From Variovorax brevis (lineage in GTDB: Bacteria; Pseudomonadota; Gammaproteobacteria; Burkholderiales; Burkholderiaceae_C): a stretch of 64,000 nt of DNA. Position 1 is the first letter of the stretch; each line of letters starts with the position of its first letter. The translations under genes and the position numbers were made by a program. The stretch spans positions 124,001 to 188,000 of the forward strand of contig NZ_JASZYG010000007.1 of NCBI RefSeq assembly GCF_030317105.1. The letters are read 5' to 3'. This document shows positions 25,824 to 35,715 of this stretch, piece by piece. The notes beneath the pieces were generated by a model that was given only the letters and a program-made list of their open reading frames with translations, searched no databases and was not told the DNA's origin.

Positions 25824-26189
25824 ATGGCCATTCATAAAGTTCTCGTCGTCGACGACTCCAAGACGGAGTTGATGTTCCTGACCGATCTGCTGCAGAAAAA
25901 CGGCTTTGCCGTGAAGACCGCGGAAAACGCTGACGACGCCATGCGCCGTCTTCAGGAAGAGCGTCCCGACCTGATCCTCATGGACGTTGTCATGCCCGGC
26001 CAGAACGGCTTCCAGCTCACGCGCGCCATTGCCCGCGACCCGCTGTACGCGGCCGTGCCGATCATCCTGTGCACCAGCAAGAACCAGGAAACCGATCGTG
26101 TGTGGGGCATGCGCCAGGGCGCACGCGACTACATCGTCAAGCCGGTCAGCGCGACCGAGTTGATGGCCAAGATCAGCGCGCTGAACTAA
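25824..26189 (+). CDS. pilH: Twitching-motility response regulator PilH
   Basis: A 121-residue receiver domain: VVDDSKTELMFL, phospho-acceptor D54 in LMDVVMPGQNG, and DYIVKPVSATEL. PilH is the second CheY-like protein of the Pil-Chp pathway, thought to favour pilus retraction or to drain phosphate from the kinase. It starts on the base after the pilG stop, so the pair is tightly co-translated. Confidence 0.95.
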   Translation: MAIHKVLVVDDSKTELMFLTDLLQKNGFAVKTAENADDAMRRLQEERPDLILMDVVMPGQNGFQLTRAIARDPLYAAVPIILCTSKNQETDRVWGMRQGARDYIVKPVSATELMAKISALN

Positions 26190-26209
26190 GAGAAATCGAG
26201 CGACCGTCC

Positions 26210-26740
26210 ATGGCCAATCGCGACGCTCTCCGCGCATTCCAGTCCCGGCTTGCCGGCCGGCTGCAGGCGGCGCGCACGTCCGGCGTGTCCGCTTCGTGGC
26301 TCGCCGTTGAAGCGGGCGACGCCAAGTTCCTGTTCCCGCTCGGCCACGCCGGCGAGATCTTTCCGTGGACGCCGCCGCAGCCCGTGCCTTACACGGAGCC
26401 GTGGTTCCTGGGCGTTTCCAACCTGCGCGGCGGCCTGTACGGCGTCGTCGAACTCGCCACCTTTGCTTCCGGGCGCGGCACCGGCTCGGTGGCCGAGACG
26501 GCCCGCGCGCAATCGCGCCTCGTCGCGCTCAACGAGTTGCTCGAAGTCAATTGCGCCCTGCTGATCGACCGCCTGGTCGGCCTGCGCGGCGTCGAGGCCT
26601 TCGTGGCTTCGCAGCCGCCGGCCGAGGACGCGCCGGCGTGGATGGGCCACGCCTATACCGACGAGGCTGGAGAGCAATGGCAGGAAGTGAACCTGCAAGC
26701 GCTTTCCCAGCAACCCCAGTTTTTGAGCATCGGCGCCTGA
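26210..26740 (+). CDS. pilI: CheW-like adaptor PilI
   Basis: A 176-residue CheW-domain protein. WLAVEAGDAKFLFPLGHAGEIFPW opens the domain, and WFLGVSNLRGGLYGVVEL is the conserved CheW core strand-turn. It links the receptor PilJ to the kinase ChpA. ATG 26210, 20 bases after pilH, is the natural start; the frame extends upstream inside pilH only as a shadow. Confidence 0.92.
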   Translation: MANRDALRAFQSRLAGRLQAARTSGVSASWLAVEAGDAKFLFPLGHAGEIFPWTPPQPVPYTEPWFLGVSNLRGGLYGVVELATFASGRGTGSVAETARAQSRLVALNELLEVNCALLIDRLVGLRGVEAFVASQPPAEDAPAWMGHAYTDEAGEQWQEVNLQALSQQPQFLSIGA

Positions 26741-26780
26741 TCGGGCTGCCGGAAACCGACATCAACCTGAAGGACCGACC

Positions 26781-29087
26781 GTGAGCTCGATCGCCGACAA
26801 GTTCAAGAGACTTCTCCCTGTGCGTGGCGCCAACGTCACCATGACCGCCGACAACGGCGCCGCCGCCCTTTCATTCGACAGCTCGGATACGGTCCAGCCC
26901 ATTGAAGACAAGGCCCAGGTCATGCGCCGTGAAGCCATCACTCCCGCCGCCAACGAACCCCAGCCGGTGGACGTCGCCGAGCGCGAAGCCCTGCCGGAAG
27001 GCGAGGGCGAACCGGCGCCCGTGGCGCAAGCCGCACCGGTCGCGCAGCGTTCGGGCCTGCAGCGCCAGCAGCGCGTCCTGTCCATCGCGCTGGCCGTGGT
27101 GGTGTTGCTGCTCCTGCTCATCGCCGGTTCCGCCATTCTTCGCGCCGACCGCATCGCCCAGCAAGTGGCGGCCAGCGGCCAGGCGCTGATGCAATCGCAG
27201 CGTCTTGCCAAGTCGGTGTCGCAGGCGCTGGTGGGCAATGTGCCTGCCTTCGCTGAAGTGAAGGACAGCGCGGACGACTTGTCCCGCCGTGCCCATGGCC
27301 TGGCCAGCGGCGACGACGGCCTCAAGCTCGAACGCATCGGCAGCGACTACGACAGTGAAATGGCCAAGATCGTGCCGCTGGTGGATCGCGCCGAAGCCAG
27401 CGCCAAGGCCGTGCTCGGCCAGCAACAGATCCTGACGCAGGTGGGCGCCGCGCTGCGCAACATCAACCGCCAATCGTCCGACCTGCTGGAAATGGCCGAA
27501 ACCGTTGCATCGCTCAAGATGCAGCAGGGCGCCACGACGCCGGAAATCTCGGCTGCCGGCCAGCTCGTCATGTTGACGCAGCGTATCGGCAAGTCGGCCA
27601 ACGAATTCCTGACCGTCGAAGGCGTGAGCCCCGACGCGGTGTTCCTGCTCGGCAAGGACTTGAACACTTTCCAGGAAGTCGCCAAGGGCCTGCTCGACGG
27701 CAACGCGCAACAACGCCTGCCGGGCACGCGTGACACGCAAACCCGCCAGCAACTCGAAGCCATCCTGAAGACCTACGAGCAGACCCGCACGCAAGCTGGC
27801 GCCATCCTGGGCAACCTGCAAGGCCTGGTGACGGCTCGCGAAGCACAGTCCACCATCCTGAACGACAGCGAGCCGCTGCGCCTGGCCATGGGTGACCTGC
27901 AAGAGAAGCTCTCCGCACGCACCGGCCTCGGTGGCGGTACGGTGGCGATGCTGTTCCTGCTGTCGCTGACGGCACTGGGCCTCGCAGGCGCCATCGGTTA
28001 CGCACAGGTTCGCGAAGGCCGCGAGCGTGCAGCCACTGCCGAACGCGAACGCGTCGAAGCCGACCGCATGCACGAGGAAGCTGCCCGCGTGAACGTCGCC
28101 AACCAGGCCGCCATCTTGCGCCTGATGAACGAACTGCAAACAGTGGCCGAAGGCGACCTGACGCAAGAAGCCACCGTGACCGAAGACATCACCGGCGCCA
28201 TCGCCGACTCGGTGAACTACACGGTGGAAGAACTGCGCTTGCTGGTGGGCAACGTGCAGAACACGGCAACCCGCGTGGCCGCCACGACCTCGCAGGTGGA
28301 AAGCACCTCGACCGAACTGCTGGCCGCATCGACCGAACAGCTGCGCGAAATCCGTGAAACCGGCCAGTCGGTGCTGACGATGGCCGAACGCATCAACGGC
28401 GTGTCCTCGCAAGCGCAAGAGTCGGCAACTGTTGCTCGCCAGTCGCTGCAAGCCGCATCGTCGGGCCTGCAAGCGGTGCAGAACGCCATCGGCGGCATGA
28501 ACTCGATCCGCGACCAGATCCAGGAAACCTCCAAGCGCATCAAGCGCCTGGGTGAATCCTCGCAGGAGATCGGTGAAATCACCGAACTGATCTCGGACAT
28601 TACCGAACAGACGAACGTGCTGGCCTTGAACGCCGCCATCCAGGCCGCGTCCGCCGGTGAAGCCGGTCGCGGCTTCTCGGTGGTGGCGGAAGAAGTTCAG
28701 CGACTGGCTGAACGCTCCGCAGACGCCACGCGCCAGATCGCGGCGCTGGTGAAAGCCATTCAGACCGACACGCAGGACGCGGTGGGCGCCATGGAGCGTT
28801 CCACGCAGGGTGTGGTCGAAGGAGCCAAGCTGTCCGACAACGCCGGTACGGCACTGTCCGAGATTGACCGCGTGTCACGTCGACTGGCCGAGCTTATCGA
28901 GCAAATTTCACAGTCTGCCTCGCGTGAAGCCAATTCGGCGAACGTGGTGGCCGCTAACATCCAGCACATCTTCGCCGTGACCGAGCAAACCGGAGAAGGC
29001 ACGCGTACCACTGCACAGCAGGTGCGCGAGCTTTCGCACATGGCCGACGAACTCCGCCAATCGGTTGCCCGATTCAAGATCACCTGA
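26781..29087 (+). CDS. pilJ: Twitching-motility methyl-accepting chemotaxis protein PilJ
   Basis: A 768-residue receptor starting with GTG. An ~90-residue cytoplasmic N-terminus precedes the first membrane helix (~100-120, VLSIALAVVVLLLLLIAGSAI), longer than in P. aeruginosa PilJ. The periplasmic PilJ-type helical sensor runs ~125-390 with two related halves (QRLAKSVSQAL and TQRIGKSANEFL). A second helix at ~395-415 is followed by a HAMP-like linker and an MCP signalling hairpin with TEQTNVLALNAAIQAASAGE and GRGFSVVAEEV. It senses surface contact or pilin and controls ChpA. Confidence 0.95.
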   Translation: MSSIADKFKRLLPVRGANVTMTADNGAAALSFDSSDTVQPIEDKAQVMRREAITPAANEPQPVDVAEREALPEGEGEPAPVAQAAPVAQRSGLQRQQRVLSIALAVVVLLLLLIAGSAILRADRIAQQVAASGQALMQSQRLAKSVSQALVGNVPAFAEVKDSADDLSRRAHGLASGDDGLKLERIGSDYDSEMAKIVPLVDRAEASAKAVLGQQQILTQVGAALRNINRQSSDLLEMAETVASLKMQQGATTPEISAAGQLVMLTQRIGKSANEFLTVEGVSPDAVFLLGKDLNTFQEVAKGLLDGNAQQRLPGTRDTQTRQQLEAILKTYEQTRTQAGAILGNLQGLVTAREAQSTILNDSEPLRLAMGDLQEKLSARTGLGGGTVAMLFLLSLTALGLAGAIGYAQVREGRERAATAERERVEADRMHEEAARVNVANQAAILRLMNELQTVAEGDLTQEATVTEDITGAIADSVNYTVEELRLLVGNVQNTATRVAATTSQVESTSTELLAASTEQLREIRETGQSVLTMAERINGVSSQAQESATVARQSLQAASSGLQAVQNAIGGMNSIRDQIQETSKRIKRLGESSQEIGEITELISDITEQTNVLALNAAIQAASAGEAGRGFSVVAEEVQRLAERSADATRQIAALVKAIQTDTQDAVGAMERSTQGVVEGAKLSDNAGTALSEIDRVSRRLAELIEQISQSASREANSANVVAANIQHIFAVTEQTGEGTRTTAQQVRELSHMADELRQSVARFKIT

Positions 29088-29103
29088 ACGCCGAGCACTC
29101 AAC

Positions 29104-32100
29104 GTGACCCTCGCCCCCGCAAACGCCCCTGTCGCCGGCAACGCGCCGGGCGCCGAAGACCTCGGGCCTTTGGCCTGGGTGCTCGGAGAAATCCAGAAGA
29201 CGCTCGAAGCCAGCAGCAAGTCGCTGCGCCGCTTCGCGCGTGAGAGTGCCAACACACCCGACATCGACGCCGGCCCGCTGCGGCTCGTGCGCCAGCAACT
29301 GCACCAGGCCGTCGGCGCCCTGCAGATGGTCGGCCACCCCACGCCGGCGCTCGTCATCGGCGCCATGGAGTTCGCCGTGCAGAGCTTCGTGCAGGAGCCT
29401 GTGCGCTGCGATGAAGCCGCCGTCCAGAAGATGGACCGCGCGGGCTTCGCCGTCGGCGACTTCCTGCATGCCCTGCTGGCTGGCAAGACGGTGTCGTCGG
29501 TCGCCATGTTCCCGCAGTACCGCGAAGTGCTCGAACTGGTGGGCAACGAGCGCGTGCACCCCGCCGACCTGTGGGCGCTGCAGTGGCGCTGGGCGGATAT
29601 TTCCCTCACCAGCGCCAAGCCGGCGCTGATCTACGACCCGGCCGTTCGCTCCAAGTTCGACCGCGAAGTGCTCAAGGTCGTCAAGACCGGCGACGACGTC
29701 GCTTCGCGCCGCCTGCAGGAAATCTGCGTGGGCCTTTCGCGCGGAAGCGGCTCCGCACGCGCCCGCAGCTTCTGGGCGCTTGCGGGTGCCTTCTTCGAAG
29801 CGCTGGGCCTGTCGCTCATCACGCCCGACGTGTATGTGAAGCGCGCCGCATCGCGCGTGCTGCTGCAATACGCCACGTTGGCGCGCGGCGACGAGACCGT
29901 CTCCGACCGCCTCGGCCAGGACCTGCTGTTCTTCTGCGCGCAAGCCGCACCGAGCCCGCGTGACGAGGCCATCACGCTGCGCGCCGTGCGCGCGGCCTGG
30001 GGCATTGCCGACGAACGTGCGGTCGACTACACCAGCGAGCAGTTCGGACGCTTCGATCCGGTCGTCCTCGCGCAGGCGCGCAAGCGCATCGAAGCCGCCA
30101 AGGAAATGTGGTCGGCGCTTTCGGGTGGCGACGTGGCGCGCGTGCGCCAGGCGGCCGACACCTTCGCGCAGCTGACCGAGTCGCTGCAAAAGCTGCATCC
30201 GCCAAGCCTGCCGATGGCGCAGGCGCTGAACAACGCCGTGGACGCTTCGATGCGTTCCGGCAAGCCGCCGTCCACCGAACTCGCGATGGAAGTCGCGACT
30301 TCGGTGCTGTACCTCGAAGCCGCATTCGAAGACCTCGACCCGCGCGACCGCCAGTTGACGGCGCGCACCGTCCAGCTTGCTGGCCGCATCGAGCGCGCAC
30401 GCGAAGGCGGCCGCTCCGAGCCGCTCGAGCCGTGGATGGAAGAGCTCTACCGCCGCGTGAGCGATCGCCAGACCATGGGCACCGTGGTCGACGAACTGCG
30501 CAGCCACCTGAGCGAACTTGAAAAGTCGATGGACCAGTTCTTCCGTCGTCCGACGGAAAAGAGCCTGCTGCGCACCGTGCCGAGCCAGCTCATGCAGATG
30601 CGCGGCGTGTTCTCGGTGCTGGGCCTGGACCAGGCGTCGCAGACCGTCCAGCGCATGCGCGACAACGTCGAAGAGCTGATGGGCCGCGCGGAAAGCGTCG
30701 ATGAAACCGGCGCCTTCGATTCGCTCGGCAACAACCTCGGCGCGCTGGGCTTCCTGATCGACATGCTGGGCTACCAGCCGGCGCTGGCCAAGCGTCTCTT
30801 CGTGTTCGACGCGGCCGCAGGCGAGCTCAAGCCGCTGATGGGCCGCCAGGCTGAAAGCGCCGCTGCCCAGGCGCAGGCTGAAACCGCTTCGTTCGCGCAG
30901 CCTTCTCAGCCCGCCGCGCTGTCCGGGACTGTGCTCACGCCCGAGCAGATCGACGCGCAGATTGCCGCCAAGCTGGCCGCACTCGCCTCGCCGTCGAAGA
31001 AGGCCGCTTCGCCCATCGAGGAATTCAGCCGCGCGACCGACAGCTGGACCGCCAAGATCACCGGACCCGCGCCGCTGGAGGCGCTGCCCGAGACCTTCGT
31101 CACCGAGCTCGAAGAAGACGACCTCCAGAACATCTTCCTGGACGAAGCGCGCGAGGTCGTCCAGAACGGCCTGGTGGCCGTCGAGGAACTGGAGCACGAT
31201 CCCACCGACGTGGGCGAGCTCACCATCCTGCGCCGCGCCTTCCACACGCTCAAGGGCAGCTCGCGCATGGTCGGCCTCAGCGACATCGGCGATGCCGCCT
31301 GGTCGCTGGAGCAACTGCTCAATACGTGGCTGGCGGACCAGCGCTCGGCGACGCCGGAGCTGCTCAATGGCTGCAGCACCGCCTTGCGCGATTTCGGCGC
31401 ATGGGTCGAGGCCATTGCGTCCGGAGAGCCGCATTCGTGGCAAGCCGCACCGTTCCGCGACTTGGCGGACTCGATGCGCACCGGCGAGCCCACTGTGGCC
31501 AAGGCCCCGCATCACGTGAATGCGGAATCCCTTGCCGTTGCGGCGCGCCAGATTGCGGCCGAAGCCCCGCCGGCGCCACTCGTGCCGTCCTTGCCCGACC
31601 TGCCGGCGCTGGACCTTGCGCCTGCAATGGAAACGGTCAAGCCTGCCGAGGCGCCGCGCGTTGCGATGGAGCCGGTGGCCGAGGCCGAGGCCGAGGCGGA
31701 CGCTGCCATCGACGAATTCCATTCGAACGACTTCCCGTCGACCGATTTCCTGGACTTCGATGAGCCGGCGAAGCCGGTGACCGCTGCGCCGGTTGCGCCG
31801 GTTCAGCCAGTTGCGCCGGTTGTGGCCGACCCCAAGGCCTGGACGGAGATCGAGGTCGAGGGCGTGCCGCCTGCCGAGCCTTCGCGCGACTTCATGGGCG
31901 CGGACATCGATTTTCTGTCCACGGCCAGTGCACCGCTGGAGCCGGCCTTCGAGCCCACGGCGCTCAGCGATCCCTACGATTTCCGCACGGACAGTGCACC
32001 GCACGACACGCCGACCTACGACCACGCCGCCGCCCAGCCTGCGAGCGACGAAGCGCTGCCGCCGCTCGAATTCGAAGCCACTTTCGCACTCGAAGCCGAA

Positions 32101-35100
32101 ACGGCGCTGAAGCAGGAAAACGAATTCGCGGCCTTCGACGCCGCCATGCTGGAAGCGCAAAACGCGGCGCCGGTCGCGATTGCCCATGCGCACCAAGCCG
32201 CATGGGTGGCCGCTCATTCACTGACGTCGGGCGAGGAAGCTCCTGCGGAGCCCGCGCCGGTCGAAGCCGACGCAGTTGCGGCCGCGGAGCCTGAGCTCGT
32301 GGACGCGCAAGCGCCTGCTGAGCCGGAAGCGGTGGCTGAGGCTTCGGTGCAAGCGCCGCAAGCCGAGGAAGAGCCGGTCGTCGCCGAGGCCACTGAAGCA
32401 GTGGCGCAAGCCGACGAGGAAGTGGCTGCGCAAGTGGCTGAAGAACAGCCGTCGGCCCAAGCATTGGAAGCTGCCGACGAAGCGCAAGCCGCCGACGCGC
32501 TGCAATCGTTCGAAGCGCTGCAGTCGGCCGAAGCGCTGCAAGCGGCCGAAGCATTGCAATCGACCGAAGCACCGCAAGCCGCCACGCCCGCCGAACCCAC
32601 TGCCGCCCAAGAACCCGAAGCACCAGCCCCCGTCGCCATCGACGACTCCGTCAAGGCCATCGGCCCGCTGCGCATCGGCATCGCGCTCTACAACGTCTAC
32701 CTCAACGAGGCCGACGAGTGGTCGCGCCAACTGGCGCACGAGGTGGGCGAATGGGCGCTCGAACCCCACGTCCGCGTCGCCGATTCGACCATCGCCATGG
32801 CGCATTCGCTGGCGGGCAGTTCGGCGACGGTCGGTTTCCAGAGCCTGTCGGGCATGGCGCGTCTTTTCGAAGCCGCCCTGACGCACCTGCAGATGCAAGG
32901 CCGCGGCACGCATGAGCAAGGCACCATCCTCGTGTTGGCCGCCGATGAACTGCGCCGCCTGCTGCACCAGTTCGCAGCCGGCGTGCTGAAAGACCCGGCC
33001 GGCGAAACGCTGGAAGCGCTGCGCGAAGTCGCTGCCTCGCCCATGCCCGTCGAGTCGATGGAGGTTCGCGTGCAGCCAGCGCCCGCGCCGGTGCTGCACA
33101 TGCCCGCCGACGTCGTGCTGGAAGACTCCGACGACGCCATCGACATGGCCGACGCGGTGGACGCCGACCTGTTCCCCATCTTCGAGGAAGAGGCGGCCGA
33201 ACTGCTGCCGCGCCTTGCTGCCGCGCTGCGTGCCTGGGTCGAAACGCCCGGCGACCTGTCGCAACGCGCCGTCACCTTGCGTGCGTTGCACACCCTCAAG
33301 GGCAGTGCGCGCCTGGCCGGCGCCATGCGCCTGGGCGAACGCGCCCACCGCATGGAATCGGACATCGAAGCCATCGGCACCGAGTCGATCGAGCGCCGCG
33401 CCATCGAGCAGGTGGTCGGGCGCTTCGATGCGCTGCAGGCCTCTTTCGACGGATTGCGCGAGGCCGACAACGCCACGCAGGCCGAACTCGCGCAGCGCGC
33501 CGCTGCGGTCACGGCGGCTGTGCCTTCTGTGCCATCCGTGGTCGTCGCGCCGATCGCGCCCGTGGTGCCACTGGATGTGCCGGAAGTTCCGGCAGCGCAG
33601 GCGCCTGCCGCCGAAGCGGTGCAAGCCGCTCCTGTTGCTCGCAGCGACGAGGCGAAGCCCGCCGTCGCCGATGCCGCAGCGGCTGACAACACGCCAGCCG
33701 CCAAGCTCGCGCGGATTGCCCTTCCGACCCCCTCGATGCTCACGCCGTCGCGCGCTGCCGCGAGCCAGGTCGTTCGCATCCGCACGCACCTGCTGGACCG
33801 ACTGGTCATGCAGGCCGGCGAGGTCATCATCACCCGCTCGCGGCTGGAAGGGGAAATCGCCCAGCTGCGCAGTTCGCTCACCGACCTGACCGGCAACCTT
33901 GACCGCCTGCGCCAGCAATTGCGCGACATCGAAGTGCAGGCCGAAAGCCAGATGCAGTCGCGACTGGCGCAAGCCAAGGATTCGCAGCAAGGCTTCGACC
34001 CGCTGGAGTTCGACCGCTTCACCCGCGTGCAGGAACTCACGCGCATGATGGCCGAGTCGGTCAACGACGTGGCCACCGTGCAGCGCACGCTGCAAAAGAC
34101 GGTGCAGGCCACGGAAGACGACCTGAGCGCCCAGGCGCGCCAGACCCGCGAACTGCAACGCGGCCTGCTGCGCACGCGCATGGTGGAGTTCGAGGGCATC
34201 TCCGATCGCCTCTACCGCGTCGTGCGCCAGGCATCGAAGGACACCGGCAAGCAGGTGCGCCTGGACATCACCGGCGGCTCCATCGAAATGGACCGCGGCG
34301 TGCTGGACCGCATGACGCCCGCCTTCGAACACCTGCTGCGCAACTGCGTGGCGCACGGCATCGAAGACGCGTCGGTTCGCACGCAAGCCGGCAAGGAAGC
34401 CAGCGGCCTGATCGTCATCGACCTGCACCACGAAGGCAACGACGTGTCGGTCACCTTCCGCGACGACGGCGCCGGGCTCGACCAGGCCCGGATCGCCGAG
34501 CGTGCCTACGCGCTGGGTCTGGTGCCATCGGGCCAGGCCATCTCGCCGCAGCAATGCGCGGAACTGATCTTCCAGCCGGGCTTCTCGACGGCGACACAGG
34601 TTTCCGAACTCGCAGGCCGCGGCATCGGCATGGACGTGGTGCGCGCGGACGTGGCGGCGCTCGGTGGCCGCATCGAAACGCAAAGCACTGCAGGCCAGGG
34701 CACCAGCTTCAAGCTCGTGCTGCCGCTTACCACTGCCGTGACGCACGTGGTGATGATGCGTTCCGGCGACCGGTCGATCGGCGTGCCGTCGAACCTGGTC
34801 GAACTCGTGCAGCGCGCGGGTGCGACGGATCTCGAAGCGGCCTACGCGTCGGAGCGCTATCCCTTTGGCGGCGAAGAGGTGCCCTTCTTCTGGGCGGGTG
34901 CCTTGCTGCAGTCTTCAGCGCGCAGCGAGCGCGCCCTGGGCAAGGCCAACACGGTGGTCGTGGTGCGAAGCGCGGCACAACGCGTGGCGCTGCACGTCGA
35001 CGAAGTGCTGGGCAACCAGGAAGTCGTGGTCAAGAACCTCGGCCCGCAACTCTCGCGGCTGCCGGGCATGGCCGGCATCTCGGTGCTCGCATCGGGCGCG

Positions 35101-35664
35101 GTCGCGCTGATCTACAACCCGGTGGCGCTGGCAGCGGTGCATGGCGACGAAGCGCGTCACATGCAGTCGGTGGCTGCGGCCAACGCGGCGGCGAACATCG
35201 CATCGGCCGATGGCACGGCGACGACGCAGGGCTCGGCCGAATCGGTTCCACCGGTGGTCGCCGCGGCGCGCGCTCCACAGATTCCGCTGGTGCTGGTCGT
35301 CGACGACTCGATCACCGTGCGCCGCGTCACGCAGCGTCTGCTGCAGCGTGAAGGCTATCGCGTGTCGCTGGCGGCGGACGGCTTGCAGGCACTCGAACGC
35401 CTGCAGCAGGAGCGCCCGGCGCTCGTGCTGTCGGACATCGAAATGCCGCGCATGGACGGCTTCGACCTGGCGCGCAACATCCGCGCCGACGAAGCGCTGG
35501 CCGACCTGCCGATCATCATGATCACCTCGCGTATCGCCGAAAAGCACCGCGACCACGCCAAGCAACTGGGCGTGAACCATTATTTGGGCAAGCCATATTC
35601 GGAAGAGGAACTGCTGCGACTGGTGCGCAGCTACACCTCGGAAGTGGTTCCGCTCGAAGCCTGA
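29104..35664 (+). CDS. chpA: Pil-Chp hybrid histidine kinase ChpA/PilL (CheA-type)
   Basis: About 2186 residues from GTG 29104; an in-frame TTG at 29065 inside pilJ is less likely. Order: an Hpt-like N-terminal domain (H67 in LHQAVGALQMVG), a degenerate Hpt lacking His (~500), Hpt H714 (HTLKGSSRM), a long Pro/Ala/Glu linker, an Hpt-like domain with H1234 (HSLAGSS), Hpt H1396 (HTLKGSAR), dimerisation helices, HATPase (~1735-1880), a CheW-like domain, and a C-terminal receiver with D2111. It phosphorylates PilG and PilH in response to PilJ. Several phosphotransfer modules have decayed compared with Pseudomonas ChpA. No pilK methyltransferase follows. Confidence 0.94.
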   Translation: MTLAPANAPVAGNAPGAEDLGPLAWVLGEIQKTLEASSKSLRRFARESANTPDIDAGPLRLVRQQLHQAVGALQMVGHPTPALVIGAMEFAVQSFVQEPVRCDEAAVQKMDRAGFAVGDFLHALLAGKTVSSVAMFPQYREVLELVGNERVHPADLWALQWRWADISLTSAKPALIYDPAVRSKFDREVLKVVKTGDDVASRRLQEICVGLSRGSGSARARSFWALAGAFFEALGLSLITPDVYVKRAASRVLLQYATLARGDETVSDRLGQDLLFFCAQAAPSPRDEAITLRAVRAAWGIADERAVDYTSEQFGRFDPVVLAQARKRIEAAKEMWSALSGGDVARVRQAADTFAQLTESLQKLHPPSLPMAQALNNAVDASMRSGKPPSTELAMEVATSVLYLEAAFEDLDPRDRQLTARTVQLAGRIERAREGGRSEPLEPWMEELYRRVSDRQTMGTVVDELRSHLSELEKSMDQFFRRPTEKSLLRTVPSQLMQMRGVFSVLGLDQASQTVQRMRDNVEELMGRAESVDETGAFDSLGNNLGALGFLIDMLGYQPALAKRLFVFDAAAGELKPLMGRQAESAAAQAQAETASFAQPSQPAALSGTVLTPEQIDAQIAAKLAALASPSKKAASPIEEFSRATDSWTAKITGPAPLEALPETFVTELEEDDLQNIFLDEAREVVQNGLVAVEELEHDPTDVGELTILRRAFHTLKGSSRMVGLSDIGDAAWSLEQLLNTWLADQRSATPELLNGCSTALRDFGAWVEAIASGEPHSWQAAPFRDLADSMRTGEPTVAKAPHHVNAESLAVAARQIAAEAPPAPLVPSLPDLPALDLAPAMETVKPAEAPRVAMEPVAEAEAEADAAIDEFHSNDFPSTDFLDFDEPAKPVTAAPVAPVQPVAPVVADPKAWTEIEVEGVPPAEPSRDFMGADIDFLSTASAPLEPAFEPTALSDPYDFRTDSAPHDTPTYDHAAAQPASDEALPPLEFEATFALEAETALKQENEFAAFDAAMLEAQNAAPVAIAHAHQAAWVAAHSLTSGEEAPAEPAPVEADAVAAAEPELVDAQAPAEPEAVAEASVQAPQAEEEPVVAEATEAVAQADEEVAAQVAEEQPSAQALEAADEAQAADALQSFEALQSAEALQAAEALQSTEAPQAATPAEPTAAQEPEAPAPVAIDDSVKAIGPLRIGIALYNVYLNEADEWSRQLAHEVGEWALEPHVRVADSTIAMAHSLAGSSATVGFQSLSGMARLFEAALTHLQMQGRGTHEQGTILVLAADELRRLLHQFAAGVLKDPAGETLEALREVAASPMPVESMEVRVQPAPAPVLHMPADVVLEDSDDAIDMADAVDADLFPIFEEEAAELLPRLAAALRAWVETPGDLSQRAVTLRALHTLKGSARLAGAMRLGERAHRMESDIEAIGTESIERRAIEQVVGRFDALQASFDGLREADNATQAELAQRAAAVTAAVPSVPSVVVAPIAPVVPLDVPEVPAAQAPAAEAVQAAPVARSDEAKPAVADAAAADNTPAAKLARIALPTPSMLTPSRAAASQVVRIRTHLLDRLVMQAGEVIITRSRLEGEIAQLRSSLTDLTGNLDRLRQQLRDIEVQAESQMQSRLAQAKDSQQGFDPLEFDRFTRVQELTRMMAESVNDVATVQRTLQKTVQATEDDLSAQARQTRELQRGLLRTRMVEFEGISDRLYRVVRQASKDTGKQVRLDITGGSIEMDRGVLDRMTPAFEHLLRNCVAHGIEDASVRTQAGKEASGLIVIDLHHEGNDVSVTFRDDGAGLDQARIAERAYALGLVPSGQAISPQQCAELIFQPGFSTATQVSELAGRGIGMDVVRADVAALGGRIETQSTAGQGTSFKLVLPLTTAVTHVVMMRSGDRSIGVPSNLVELVQRAGATDLEAAYASERYPFGGEEVPFFWAGALLQSSARSERALGKANTVVVVRSAAQRVALHVDEVLGNQEVVVKNLGPQLSRLPGMAGISVLASGAVALIYNPVALAAVHGDEARHMQSVAAANAAANIASADGTATTQGSAESVPPVVAAARAPQIPLVLVVDDSITVRRVTQRLLQREGYRVSLAADGLQALERLQQERPALVLSDIEMPRMDGFDLARNIRADEALADLPIIMITSRIAEKHRDHAKQLGVNHYLGKPYSEEELLRLVRSYTSEVVPLEA
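32497..32580 (+). repeat. 18-bp tandem repeat inside chpA
   Basis: Four full 18-bp units and a partial fifth encode ALQSFE, ALQSAE, ALQAAE, ALQSTE and APQA within the Ala/Glu-rich linker between phosphotransfer domains. In-frame gain or loss would change only linker length. Confidence 0.8.
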
Positions 35665-35677
35665 TCTCCAAGGCTTC

Positions 35678-35713
35678 AGCGCCCGCCGCGACAAGCGTCG
35701 GGCGCTTTTTTTT
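35678..35713 (+). terminator. Intrinsic terminator of the pil-chp operon
   Basis: An 8-bp stem AGCGCCCG/CGGGCGCT (35678-35685 with 35699-35706) followed by eight T at 35706-35713. It lies 14 bases after the chpA stop and at the 3' end of the convergent aspartyl-protease gene. Confidence 0.9.
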
Positions 35714-35715
35714 GT

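Noticed and set aside
29080..34746. Very long open frames on the strand opposite chpA (29080-32217 and 32218-34746)
   Set aside because: They are antisense shadows made by GC-rich third codon positions; they give low-complexity Arg/His-rich proteins with no domain, while the forward frame shows clear kinase domains.
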